From: Zopfochytrium polystomum
Lineage: Eukaryota; Chytridiomycota; Chytridiomycetes; Chytridiales; Chytridiaceae
NCBI GenBank assembly: GCA_025765615.1
Contig: JAIVFJ010000049.1
Span: 248,001-312,000 of the forward strand
Reading direction: 5' to 3'
Length of the DNA stretch: 64,000 bases
Shown here: positions 10,503-22,053 of the stretch, in pieces
How positions within the stretch are numbered: position 1 is the first letter of the stretch
Layout of the letters: each line of letters opens with the position of its first letter
Program-made: the position numbers and the translations under genes
Notes under the pieces: generated by a model
The model's input: only the letters and a program-made list of their open reading frames with translations
Told to the model about the DNA's origin: nothing
Database searches by the model: none

Positions 10503-11555
10503 GAGGGGGGAGGAGGGGGTGTGTGTGTTTTCTCTTTCGCCTTTCTTCTTTCCTCTTGGTTTCTGTGTGTGTGTGTGTGTGTGTGTTTTTGTTTTTTTTC
10601 CTCTCTCTCTCTCTGCGTTTCGGGATGGGATTGCCTGCGGAAACGTGGGCCAGGCCCGGTCCTGGTGCAGTTAAGCGGCTTGGTGGAAAGCGACTCTATC
10701 CTCCCTTCGTAGGCGACATCCAATCACCCATCCTTTTTTTCTTTTTTATTCCCTGGATGCGTCAACGTTCGGGCTGTCACGGACTTAGCTTTTGGTTCAA
10801 AGTTTGCCTTGTCCTTTGTTTCGATGGTTCCTGTGTGGTGTGTGTGTGTGTGTGGCTCATCCCCCTTCCTCTGTCCCCTCCCCTCTACGTTGTTTCTCTT
10901 CCACCAACGCAACCGGCTTTCTTTGCTTTCCTTTAGTCTTTTCGTTACGGCCTCTCCTTGGCTTGCTCCTCCTCCTGCCGAATTATAAGGAGGGGGGGGA
11001 AACAGGCGAACTCAACCGCAAAACAATGAAGGAGAACAAAACCAACGAATGCGACACCACGAGACATTACAATGAAGGTGTCTTGTCCGCGTGCGCGACA
11101 AAAGCCGCCCGCTACCTACCCTTCATCCAATTCAGACCCACTCCTCCCCACCAATGCCATGTCCAGAACAAAAAGAGCCCACAGCGAAAAAAAGCGAGCC
11201 ACACAGGACAACGCACACGACTTGGAAAAGAAGAATGAATGATACCTGGTCTGGGTCACACTCGACTCGAAATATTGACGCAATTTTCAATCAGTGAGTG
11301 CCCGTTCCCTTGATTAGACCCGCCTTCTTATATTTGCTACGAGGTTCCCTCAAACTGCCCTCCCTTTCGCCCTTCCACCCAAGGTGGATGGACGGCGGGC
11401 TAGCACAACTAGCCGGCCAGCCACAGAGAACAGAGAGAGACCTGACGCGCAGAAACGCGCTTGATTTCTGCAGAACCAGCCCCCCCTTTGGACACCCACC
11501 CACCCACCAATCGTCACTTTCCAAATCCACACAAGACACACCCAACCCAACCATT
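10503..11555. other. Intergenic: P5-ATPase 3' UTR and HMG-gene promoter
   Basis: A (GT)n tract lies at about 10566-10585 with T- and CT-rich runs on both sides. No coding block with recognisable composition is present. CT-rich and CA-rich leader sequence precedes the HMG gene start at 11556. Confidence 0.4.
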
Positions 11556-13199
11556 ATGCCACGACTTTCCACCGCTCTCGTCGCTCGCTTCACCGCTCCG
11601 CTGCTGCTGCGCACATCATCGCCTCCGCTCGCCGGACTTGCCGCCCTGCAGCCTCGCCCCGTCGCCGCCGGTGTCGGCGGCAGCTCCGCCGCAGCCTGGC
11701 GGTCGGCGCAACCGCCGCATCCACGGCGGCTCGCGCCGGTCCTCCCGACGGCGGCCGCTCTGTTCGCGTCGTCGTTCGCAACAAGGGCCGCCGCCGAACC
11801 CGCGAGCTCGTCGTCGCCGTCCCCCGAGAAAGAGCCGCTGGCGGACCCGCCACCGGCCTCATACGCCGTGCGCGTCGACATCACCCCAACCCCTCCCCGC
11901 CGCGCCTCGGCGAAAAACCCCGCCGCCGCCGCCGCCCGCAAGCCCCGCGCCGCCCACGCCGCCGCGGCCTCCCGCCCGCCGGCCCCGCCCGCCTCCTACG
12001 CCGCCCGCCTCCGCGCGCTCCCGCGCCCCGACAACCCGCCGCCCAAGCGCCCGCGCAACGCCTACGCCTTTTTCTTTTCCGACTATTTCCAGCGCGCGGC
12101 GCGCGACGGCCGCGCCCTCGGCGCCGCCGCCGAACGGCAGCTGCGCGACGCGCCACAGGAGGAGCGGAGCAGGGTCGTCGCGAAGCTGGCGGCTGAGGCG
12201 TGGCGCGCGATGACGGTGGAGGAGAAGGATGTGAGTATGTAGTGTGTGAGAATGAGCGAGTTCAATGAGTGCTAACAACCCCTTTCCCCCCTGCCGCCTT
12301 CCAAAACACACACACACACACACGCACGCACACACACACACACCAAGCGCTTCACCCAACTCGCGTCCGCCGACAAACACCGCCACGCGACCGAGCACGC
12401 GGCGTACATGTCCCAGCGCACGCCCTCCGACCTCGTGCTGCTGCGCAAGCGGCGGCGGCTGCGGCGCGGCGGCGACGGCCCGCTCGCGCGCGCGGCCGCT
12501 GTCGACCGCGACCCGGACGCCCCGCGCCGCCCGCTGGCCGCGTACACGCTGTTTGTCAGGGACGCGTTGGCCGGGCGGGTCGGAGGAGGGGTGGTGAAGA
12601 TCGAGGACGGGACGCCGCAGACCGAGAGGTTGAGGAGGGTCGCGGAGGCGTGGAGGGGGCTTGGTGACGCGGAGAAAGAGGTGAGTGGGTGGGGGTGGGG
12701 GGTGTTGGGTGTGTGGTGGTGGATTGCGTCGACTTTCGAAACGCTGACCTCCGTGTTCGCAAAAAAACAATGCAGCCGTACCACGCGCAGGCGGCCGAGG
12801 AGCGCGCGCGGTACGCCGTCGAGAAGGAAAAGTACGAAATGGTAAATCCTGCTTTTTGTGTGGGCAAAGCGTTCCTGGCTCTTGCTCACCTTTAAAAAAT
12901 AAAAAAATAAAAAGCGCACGGGCATGACGGCCACGCGGCGCGAGCTGGACCGCGAGATCGGGCGGGTGCTCGCCAAGCACCGCGCAAAGCGACAGCCGCG
13001 GACGCGGCGCGGCGGCGCGGCAGCGGCGGCGGCGAGGACCAAGAAGAAGAGGGTCCAGGCGAAGAGGAAGGCGACGAAGACGACCAAGAAGAAGAAGAAG
13101 AAGTCGACGGCGACGACGACGAAGAAGAAGAGCGCCGGCAGCGGCGGAAAGGGCGGGACGAGGAAGGCGAGCGGGCGGGGTGCGTCGGTAAAAAAATGA
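11556..13199 (+). CDS. Two-HMG-box protein, probably mitochondrial (TFAM/Abf2-like)
   Basis: Four exons: 11556-12230, 12348-12680, 12776-12841, 12915-13199; 452 residues, phases consistent. The N-terminus (MPRLSTALVARFTAPLLLRT) lacks acidic residues and is rich in Arg, Ser, Ala and Leu, as in a mitochondrial presequence. An Ala/Pro-rich linker follows. HMG box 1 (about 163-250) begins PPKRPRNAYAFFFSDYFQ and continues through KLAAEAWRAMTVEEKDRF. HMG box 2 (about 282-360) begins PRRPLAAYTLFVRDAL and includes RRVAEAWRGLGDAEKEPYHAQA. The last exon is a Lys/Arg-rich tail (TKTTKKKKKKS) likely to bind DNA non-specifically. By family analogy it packages or transcribes mtDNA. Without a real presequence it would be a nuclear HMGB-type protein. 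AATAAA lies at 13529-13534. Intron 1 carries a (CA)n tract just before its acceptor. Confidence 0.8.
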
Positions 13200-13675
13200 A
13201 CGCGAGGAAAGCGTCGTTGAGTTTGTGTGGCCGAGCGGCCCATCGATTTTCATTGCATGCGGCTTCCAAACAACGCGTATGTTATTTTTTTCTTCTTCTC
13301 CTTCTTCTACTTGCAGGCATTTCCCCCCGGCGCTCGGTGGCATGCAACAAAAACCTGCGTTCCTTCGGGGGGAATGAAACCAAAAAAAAAAAGAAAGTAT
13401 TTCGCATAATCCAAACAGTTTAGGGGGTCATTTTTAGTGACTTTCTTTTGTTCTTTCTAAATTTTTTTTTTTTTTTTTTTTGTTTTGTTCGGGTCCGAAG
13501 CCCACTATTTGGCTTTTCCGCCGTCTTCAATAAATACAGTAAGAGTCAAACTATTTGAATCCCAAAAACGGGGTCAATTCATTCACCAGTCTGCTTTAGA
13601 CGCAAGTGCACAATTTAGGAGCTTTTCGCTCGTTAGACTGGAATGATTCTTCACACTTCGTTTCGAACCAACAAC

Positions 13676-13707
<32 letters not shown>

Positions 13708-13817
13708 TGATTGTTCGACATCGGATTGTTCTACAAAGCTGAACATCAAAAACAAAAAATAATGAAAAAACGTAACGCGTGCAAGTCAAAACAGCAAGCT
13801 GTTTGCTGAACAAAAAT

Positions 13818-13896
<79 letters not shown>

Positions 13897-14377
13897 CAGA
13901 GAGGGTCAGAGAGAGAGAGATTCACGCGCAAAGTCGGTATATTCCTTTATTTGCATTTTTTTTTTTTTTTTTTTTTGTTTTTGTACTTGTTCTCGCGCCA
14001 AATGAGGGTGCCCACCAAGAAGCAAGGTGAAACGAAAAAAGAAGTGCAATAGTAGCTGAAAGCCAAACAAACGCAGGCAGGGAATGTTCCTTGTGAGATT
14101 CGAGGAAATAAATTAAATAAAATAAAAAAGGCGTCCCCGTTTGTTTTTTTTTTCTTTTTCGTTTTTCTGGTTTTTTTTTGTCCCGTTTTTTGGCTTTTTT
14201 TTCCGGAGTCTCGCGTCTCCTGCCTTTTTCTTCTCATCTTCGCATCGCGCATCGTTTTCCTTCTTCGCGTTCTTTCTTTTCTTTTCTTCTCTGGAAGCAA
14301 TGGAAAGGGCTGTCAAGCCACCAAGCGCCACCAGCCACCACCGTCCGGTGTCTTCGTCCTTTTCTTTTCGTTTTTTG

Positions 14378-14416
<39 letters not shown>

Positions 14417-15052
14417 GGGGCCAAGTCTTCTTGATTTGTTTATTATTTATTTTTTTTTTTTGTTTTGTTTTGGTCGACGCGCGCTGGCGGCTGGGTATCA
14501 CAGCCACCAACTCCGGGTGGATTATTGATTGCATCGCGTCCGTCCCGTACCATCCCGTCCCGTCATGCCACGTCCCGTCTACTAGCTCAAGAAGTGAGAG
14601 AGAGAGTGTGGGTGGGTTGGCGGGGAGAGGGGAGCGGAGGGAGGGGAGGGGAGGCTTCTGACAGGGTAGGGTAACCGGAGCAACAACAACAACAACAACA
14701 ACAACAACACACAGGGAAAAAAAACAAAACAAAAAACCATAATGGACGCGCCGCGTCGTTTCTCAGGCCGGGGCCTCGCAGGAAACGACAAGCGGGGTCG
14801 GGGGAGGGGTTGACGATGAGATAGAGAAACAATGTAAAGTAATATGATGATGATGATAATGGTGATGAGAGGGAAGCGAGGAGAGAGAGAGAGGGGAGGA
14901 GATTGGGAACCAAAAAAAAAAAAAAAAAAAAAAAAAAGGAAAAGAATTCAGCAGGCCCGAGAGGAGTGCACGCGAGATGTGTGTATGAAAACTTTACGAG
15001 ACGTCAGCAGAGCGAATTTTTTTTTTCTTTTTTTTTCCCTTCCCTCGTCAGA
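13200..15052. repeat. 1.85-kb convergent intergenic region dense in simple repeats
   Basis: It lies between the HMG gene (+) and the ECL1-family gene (-). Tracts include poly(T) at about 13461-13482, poly(A) at about 13675-13703, (GA)n at 13820-13869 running directly into (GT)n at 13869-13896, poly(T) at 13957-13976, (CT)n at 14383-14414, (CAA)n at about 14685-14708 and poly(A) at 14911-14937. Open frames here translate only the repeats. No gene is supported. Confidence 0.6.
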
Positions 15053-16048
15053 TCACAGCCGGCGGCGGCCCGAACGGCTCAGGAACGCCGGGAACGGAAT
15101 CTCCGTGGGAGACAACGCTGCCGCCGCAGCGACCGACGGCGTCGGGTTGGCAACGTAGCCCGGAGACACGAGGCCGTGGTTGTTGTTGGTGTTCTTGCTG
15201 CTGACGTTGATGCTGCTGCTGCTGCTGCAAATGCCCCCCACAGCGGTGGCGCAGAGGGGCGGCGCCCGTGACCGTGCCGCAGTCAGGTGACCACCGTCCA
15301 CAACGGCAGGGCCACCGGCCGCCGTCGGCAAAAGCGCAGGGACGCCCGTGATCCCGAGGCCGTGGACACTGTCGCCAGCCGCGACCGCAGCAAAGGAAGA
15401 GGCGGCCTGCTCCTGTTCTGCCTCCGGGTTCGGCCACCGGAGTGGCTTCTTAAAGTTGTGGTATGCATAGTCGGCGTGGGACTGCAGTGACGGCCACGTC
15501 GGATGGTTCAGCCGCCTCACTGTTGCCGCCGCATGCGCGGCGACAGAGAGTGTAGAGTCGAGAGTGGACGACTGGGTGGTCGGCGCGATGCTGGTGCCGC
15601 TGCTTGCCGTGGCGGTCGGGGACAGGGAGGGTGGTGAGAAGAGAGAGGACAAGGACGACGTCGACGACGACGTCGAACTGGTGCAAGAAGAGGACGAGGC
15701 GCGTCTTGACTGGCGGTGGCAGCCGCTTGCAAAGTCGTGGTGGTGGTGGTGGTGGTGTTCTGGTTGGTGGTGGTTGAGGAGCGGCGACGTGGGCGGTGAA
15801 GGCTCTTGGCGGAAAGCGGTGGCGGCGGCGGCGGCGGCGGCGGCCGTGGTGCCGTTGAGGGCGCGCTTCTTCTGCAGCTTGATGCGGAGGGCGTCCTGTT
15901 GCTGCTGCTGGTCCAGTTCCTGCTTTTGCTGCAGCAGCTCCAGCGGGCGTAGGATGAAGTCGCGGCGTAAGCATTGGGGCGAGCAGTAAAGCCCCTGGTG
16001 ATCAATCTTGCGCTCGCAGACGATGCACCACTGCACAAAGTAGTCCAT
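15053..16048 (-). CDS. ECL1-family zinc-binding protein (life-span regulatory factor domain)
   Basis: Single exon, 331 residues, from ATG 16046-16048; the frame is open further upstream, but that part is poly-Gln/Ala leader sequence. The first 30 residues carry C-X2-C-X10-C-X3-C (QWCIVCERKIDHQGLYCSPQ, Cys 8, 11, 22, 26), the signature of the fungal ECL1/2/3 family (life-span regulatory factor domain). Family members in fission yeast extend chronological life span and respond to nutrient and metal stress; that role is inferred here. Fission-yeast members are very short; this one adds about 300 residues with Gln, Ala, His (HHQPEHHHHHHH) and Ser runs. A more ordered segment, HPTWPSLQSHADYAYHNFKK, lies in the C-terminal half and could be a conserved module. 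A different small zinc-binding family is possible. Confidence 0.65.
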   Translation of the reverse strand: MDYFVQWCIVCERKIDHQGLYCSPQCLRRDFILRPLELLQQKQELDQQQQQDALRIKLQKKRALNGTTAAAAAAAATAFRQEPSPPTSPLLNHHQPEHHHHHHHDFASGCHRQSRRASSSSCTSSTSSSTSSLSSLFSPPSLSPTATASSGTSIAPTTQSSTLDSTLSVAAHAAATVRRLNHPTWPSLQSHADYAYHNFKKPLRWPNPEAEQEQAASSFAAVAAGDSVHGLGITGVPALLPTAAGGPAVVDGGHLTAARSRAPPLCATAVGGICSSSSSINVSSKNTNNNHGLVSPGYVANPTPSVAAAAALSPTEIPFPAFLSRSGRRRL

Positions 16049-16499
16049 TGTTGTTTTTTGTTGCTTGTTGTTTGGTGGTAGTAGTAGAAGTTGCTCCTCC
16101 TGCTGTTGATGCTGGTGCTGCTGCCTCAGGCTGGGGATGTTGTGCTTGATTTCGCGTTGTGTTTGGGGGGAGTAGCTTGTGTTCGCTTGCCTTGCTCTTT
16201 CTTTGCGGAGAAACAAGAAGAAATATAGTAAGGCTTTGAGAGCGATTGCTGCTTCTGCTGCGGCTGCTGCTGCTGGTGCTGATGATAGATGATGAGTATA
16301 AGGGGGGTGTTGAGAGTGTGTGTGCACAATCCAATCTGCTGGAGACAACCTCAGTTTCTTTCTTTCTTTTTTTTTTTTTTTTTTTGGGTTTCCGAGATCT
16401 GACAGTCAGAGACAGAGCGGAGGGGGGGGGAACTTTGGGGGATCACGGAACAGACTGGCAGATTGCGAGGGGGCCGCGCTGTTTTATACACGACCGGCG

Positions 16500-16543
<44 letters not shown>

Positions 16544-16776
16544 TCACTGTTCACCACCGAAGGTGCGTGATTCAGAGTGCGTTGGATAGCCAGTGACAGA
16601 GACAGAGACAGAGACAGAGAGAGAGAGAGAGAGCGAGAGAGCTGCATCCAGCCAGATAGGCGAACTGACAGACAGACAGCCAAGTCAGCTGTGCGTGCGA
16701 ACGACGATTGGGGATTGGGCAGCGCGTGCGTGATCCGTTTCCCCTCTTCCTCCAATCATGCAGCATTGAACCACAG

Positions 16777-16807
<31 letters not shown>

Positions 16808-18384
16808 AGAGGCAGAGAGACAGAGAGACAGACAAGCGACAGAGCGAGGCCGCGCAAAAGACCGAGAGAGACAGACCCGCCTTGACATGCGCAACGAGTG
16901 CGTGCTCACGCTCGACAAGGAACGCACGCACACAAACGTTCCCACGCGCCCTCTCCCTTCGTCTCTCTCGCACTCTCTGTCTCTGTCTCTCTCTCCCTCC
17001 CTGTCTTCTCTCTCGCTTGAGCAATAATTGCGGACGCAAAAGCGAAAGCTAAAAAAAAAAGGAAATGGAAAGCGCTGTCTCCCGCTTCTCATCTTTCTCA
17101 CGGCGCCCCAAAAACCGTTTTCCATTCTGTTCTCTCTTTCGCAATTCCTTCAATTTTCTTCCACGCATCTTCTTTTTTTGGACTTCTCCAATTTGCGCGA
17201 ACTCTCGCTGCTCATGTGATTTTGATTGATGACAAAAACGATTTGATTCGTGATTCACCTTCCTGTTTCAGCCACCAGCCACCAGCCCAGCCACCAAGCC
17301 CAGCCATCAAGCCCAGCCACCAAGACCCAGCCACACAGCCCCGCCACCGGCTGGCCACCAAACAAGCCCAGCCCTCGATCTATCCGCCCCACAGCCACAA
17401 CGTCCATCGCAACTCGCCGCCCCCGATTGATTGGCTGGCCATTGCGTGCTCATTCGAAACTGGCACAAGCTGCATAAAAAGAGTGATTGTCTCGAGTGGA
17501 AGAAAAATTGTGCGAAGTGGACACGCCATTCAGAAGGTATGATAGCATGGAAAGCAGTGCAATACAGGTAAATGCGGTATTGCGAAGAAAACTGTCGCCC
17601 TGCTGCGGATGGAGCCAATGTCACTGAAAAGGCTGTCCCTCCATTTTTATCATTTTGTGTATATAAGAGTAGCTTGCTGCTCAGTCTGGGGATCTGACTA
17701 CGAATGTTGGCGACGATTCTCTTTCTGGGGTCGGAACGACATTTACATTTTGGGTCTGAAACAGCAATATAATTGCATGGGGGGAACGGCTACTTACAGA
17801 CTCCCCTCTCCTGATGACCACCCAGACCCCCCTTGAACCACTTGTTTGTTTGCGTTCCCACAATCCGTTGCCCCCCAACGTCGGCGACGTTGCTGAAGCC
17901 AATCAACCGTCAATCCCTACGTTCACCGCAGCGGCGGCGTGTGTTGAGCCATGCGCCAACCGAACGTACGTGCTACGCACAGCAATGACGAGAGACGGAA
18001 ACATCTAGCACCTCTCTACGGTCAAACGAGCGAGCGAGGGCACACCTCGTAGCTCCCCACCATCCGCCGCCACCGCCAGAGTGTCCCTCGCAAATGCTTG
18101 TTGCCAGCCGCCGCCGACTCCGAGCTTGCAACAGCGCCGGCGACATTCCCATCGAACGGAAAAACCACTACTTTCGTTCAGGGTTAGGTGTCTCATTGGG
18201 AGAGGGGAGACAGTTTGTAGCCGTTCCCGTGCATGTAACATCAAGTAAAAAGCAAGTCCCCCTCCCGCTTGGGTCGGAATGCTTTTCTCGTCATCGGTCG
18301 CCTGCCTTGTCACGCACATGGTTGGATTGAGTGGGTGGTCCTTCTGTCAGGGGAAAAAAAAAAGAAATCGCGTTGTTGCAAGAA
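16049..18384. other. 2.3-kb divergent spacer between ECL1-family and TOPORS-like genes
   Basis: This region holds (GT)n at about 16503-16541, (GAGACA)/(GA)n at about 16592-16633, (CA)n at about 16778-16801, CT-rich sequence around 16965-17010 and a CCAGCCACCAAG-type imperfect repeat at about 17272-17400. Short open frames on both strands show no recognisable protein. It probably contains both promoters; the part from 17600 to 18384 is near normal composition, and I could not find a gene in it. Confidence 0.4.
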
Positions 18385-21300
18385 ATGGCCACGTCGTTTG
18401 GGCCTGTCCTTGTCAGCAACAGCGGCGGCGATGCCCTGACTGCGGCTTCTTACCGCGACGACGCCCTCCTCGTCGTCGTCGGCGGCGGCGGCGACGGCAG
18501 CGGATGCCCATCGCGCTTCTCCCCGCGCAGCCGCACAAACAGCCAGACTTTGGCAAACACCTGCACCAACTGTACCAAACATGGCGTCGTCGGTCGCGGA
18601 TCCACCACAGGCGGTCCTCCTGCTGCAGCTGCTGCTGATGCCGCCACTGGTCGGGATAGCGTTGCAGTCTGCGCCGGCAGCTTTGACGACGGCGGCGGCA
18701 GCGACAGCAGCGCGCGACCAGCACCGCCGCCGCCGCCGCCTCACCGCCAATGCTGCCCAATCTGTCTGGAAACCTTTGACGACCGCGCCGTCCTCACGTC
18801 CTGCTTCCACGAGTTTTGCTTCGACTGCATCAGGCAGTGGGCGGCCAGCATCACCACCGCTGCGACTTCCCGCGTCAAAGCTCGGGACGCAGCTGCCGCC
18901 GTGGAAGTGTCCGCTCTGCAAGCAGCCCTTTGATGCGTGCTTGCACCGATTCGAGGGCTGCAGCGACGAGGAGAGCAGCGGCAGCAACGGCGTGGGTGAT
19001 CCGGGCGACGCGGATGCAATCGGGGCCAGAAACAGCGCTGAGCATGATACTTACCGGAACATGCGGCGACTTCGCGGCGGAAAGCCTGCTTATGTCAAGG
19101 TAACTTTGCTGTTCTCGAAGTAGGGAACGTGGTAGCAAAATAGTAATCTGCAGGGCTGACACATTTCCATTTCTTTGTTTTTTTCGTTTCCCTGTTTCGC
19201 CTCCCCTCCCCAACAGTATCGTTTTGCCGACGCGATCGACTCGCTCAGAAAAAGTACGCCCGCCACTCTGAGGAGCCGGACGCGGGGAGACTCGGTTCGA
19301 GGTCGGTTGCAAGCGCTTCGACGACGCCAAGACCGCGGCGACCGGTACGACGTTATCAGTACCCACCTCGACCAAAGCGACCCAGACTACATACGCTTGG
19401 GCGGTCTTCTCCGCCGTCGCTGGGTGTACCAGAACAATTTGTTTTGCAAGCATGTCGGTTCGACGATCAGCTCTCGCTATCACAAGTTGTTCACCCCCGC
19501 TCAGTTCAAGTCAGGAAAGACCACTCGCGCACGCGTGGTGCCGTTCGTTCGCCGTGAGGTGCAGGCCGTGCTCGGTGACTCGGACACGGAAATTTTGAAG
19601 GATTTCGTGGTGGCCGTCATGGAAAGGTAAATTACAGGTCCGTCCCTGCGCTCTTTTGCATACTGCGACAGCTAAAGCATTGGTCCTCTTCCAAAAAACT
19701 GCCTTTGTTTTTCTCTATTTCTACAAAATAGAGTGGACCTGCAGAGCGAGTCGGCGCTGGATCTCCTGAGACCGTACTTTTTCGAAAAGACGGAACACTT
19801 TGTCCACGAGTTGGTTGCATTTTGCCGATCACCGTTCACCATGGACATATACGACACGGTGGTTCAGTACGACGCCCCAGATGCACGCCGTGAAAAGCCG
19901 CATCGGTTCCGGACGCCCCAGCTGGATGCAGGCTCCGGGAGGGCCGAAACACCTCCACCGACCGTCTTGGAATCCGCGTTGCCCCGACTGATCCAAGCAC
20001 ACTCTGGCGAGCCTACTTCAGACGGACAGACCGCGCAGGAACCGCAGGGATCGCCACCGCACGGGCAACAGTCTCAACCGCCGTCGCGGTCACCATCCGC
20101 CCACTCTCGATCTCGATCTCGCTCGCCGGACCGGTCGCGTTCGCGATCCCGCCGATCCCCTTCGCGCTCACGGTCCCGATCGCGCTCCCGCTCCCGCTCT
20201 CGATCGGCGCGGCGGAGACGCCAGCCACGTCGATCACGCTCCTCCTCCTCGTCGTCGTCTACCTCCTCGGGCTCCCGCTCCAACTCTGGACCGCGCCGGC
20301 GCCGCTCCTCTCGTTCCCGTTCTCGTTCCCGGTCCCGTGGAAGGGAGGGATCCCGGTCGTCGCAGCGATCGCGGTCGCGATCGCTGTCCTCCTCGAGAGG
20401 AGGGCGCTACCGGCCGAAACAGCGGGAAGCGTTTCGCAAATCGCGAAGCGATCGGCGCCACCCGCTCAGCCGCAGCCGAAGCCGCACCCGCAGCCGCGAT
20501 CGGAGTCGCAGCCCTCGCCGGTCTCGGCGTCCGCGGCAGCAGTCACGCAGATCGCCGCCCCGTGCGCCGCCGCGGTCCTCTGCTTGGCGAAGCCGCTCTC
20601 CCCCCCCTCCTTCTCTTGCCTCGGCAGGTCGACCACCTCCCTCGCTGTCGCCATCGTTTGGGGAAGGAGGACGGAACAAGCACGATCTGTACCCTCCTCC
20701 TCCTTTTCCTCGCGTTCGACCCAGGCGCTCGCGGTCGCGCTCGCCGCCGCCGCCGCGAAGGTCGCGCGTGAGCCGGCCGTTTAATGATGATGTCCCGCGC
20801 CGTGGTGCTGGTAGAGGCCGGCCGCGGTCGCGGTCGCGGTCGCCGCCGTTTTATCACCAGGGGCAGGAGCGCAACGGGCACGGGCGAGGGCACGCGCACG
20901 GCGATGACGATGACGGCGATGTGCGCATGTCGGAAGCGCGGGATGGCGCGGGATCGCGAAACGAGAGACTGGGCGGTGACCGAGGAGGAGAAGGAGGAGG
21001 GCCGAACTGGAGAGAGCGGCGGGGCGGGGACGGCCGCGGAGGGGGCGACTGGCGCCGGGACGCGATTGGCGGTGGGTACCGCAGGTTTGCGGGGCGCGGG
21101 GACGATGACGACCTCCGGTGGGAGATTTCGGGCCGCGTCGGCGGCGGCGGCGGGAGAGGCGACGGCGGTGACGGCGTCGGGCGGCGCGGTGGAGAGTGGT
21201 GGGAGGCTGGTGGTGGTGATGGTGGCGGCGTCAGGGTCGGCGGCGGCGGCAGCGGTGGGTTACCGACAGCGTCGTCGCAGTTTAGCATTGTCGGGCGGGC

Positions 21301-21790
21301 GAGGCAGCCGCATGTTGGCGGCGACGGCGGCGCGGGCAGTGTGGGCAGCGTGGGCGGCAGAGAGGCCGCGGTGGCGGTAATTGCAGGAGCGGGAACGACG
21401 GTGGCGGGGGTCGGTGGTGGAGGTGGTTCGGATCTGTCTGAAGAGGCTCGGGAGCTGCGGCTGCGGCTGCTGCGGGAGAAGCGGGAACGGATGCTGCGCG
21501 AGCTCGCGCTGCAGTCGATCGCGGCGCGGCGAGGCGGGGCAGGTGGTGGCTCTGTCGCTGCTGGCGCCGCTGCTGGTGCCGTCGCTGGGGCGGGGACACA
21601 GTCTGGGCCAGCAGTGGCAGCAGGGTTGGCGGAGGAGGAGGCGACGGTGGCGGCGATGGCTGTGGACCTGGGCGAGTCCTTGTCCAATGCAAAAGAACGG
21701 ACAGGAGCAGCAGAGGCGGGGGCAGATGCAGAGGCAAGCGCAGCTGAATCGCAGACGGCTGCTGAGGATATGGTTGGGGGAGGAGAGTGA
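18385..21790 (+). CDS. TOPORS-like RING-finger / RS-domain E3 ligase; one-base frameshift inside the RING
   Basis: Exons 18385-19099, 19217-19626, 19732-21790; 1,060 residues after one base is discounted. The RING (about 123-182) begins CCPICLETFDDRAVLTSCFH and EFCFDCIRQW. It ends in KCPLCKQPFDACLHRF, as in animal TOPORS. The second TOPORS block follows (RRWVYQNNLF, VPFVRREVQAVLGD, LLRPYFFEKTEHFVHELVAF). A long SRSRSRSPDRSRSRSRRS-type RS domain (about 495-690) and a Gly-rich tail complete the protein. TOPORS is a nuclear ubiquitin and SUMO ligase binding topoisomerase I and p53 in animals; the role here is inferred. The RING halves lie in different frames. One extra base is needed, for example in AAA at 18877-18879, giving VKLGTQLPPWKCPLC. 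Downstream splice phases agree only after this correction. Confidence 0.85.
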
Positions 21791-22007
21791 GAGTGAGAAG
21801 AGGGGAAGCGACGACGAACGCCGAAAAACGAAATGCTTGCTTTGCTTTGGTGCGTGCATGGGAAGGGGGTTAGAAATAACAATTGTGTGCGGATTTCATT
21901 GCGCCATTTTTTTTTTTTTTTCTGGCGCAATTTGGGTGAGAGAGAGAGAGTGTGTGTGTGTGTGTCAGTGTGCAGGAAGTTTCAAATGTGAGCAAAAATC
22001 AAACGGC

Positions 22008-22045
<38 letters not shown>

Positions 22046-22053
22046 ATTAAAAA
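21791..22053 (+). other. Short spacer with poly(A) run
   Basis: This spacer is the 3' UTR of the TOPORS-like gene and the promoter of the subtilase gene. It includes (GA)n/(GT)n at about 21939-21965 and a 36-base poly(A) run at about 22008-22043, immediately before the subtilase ATG. Confidence 0.4.
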
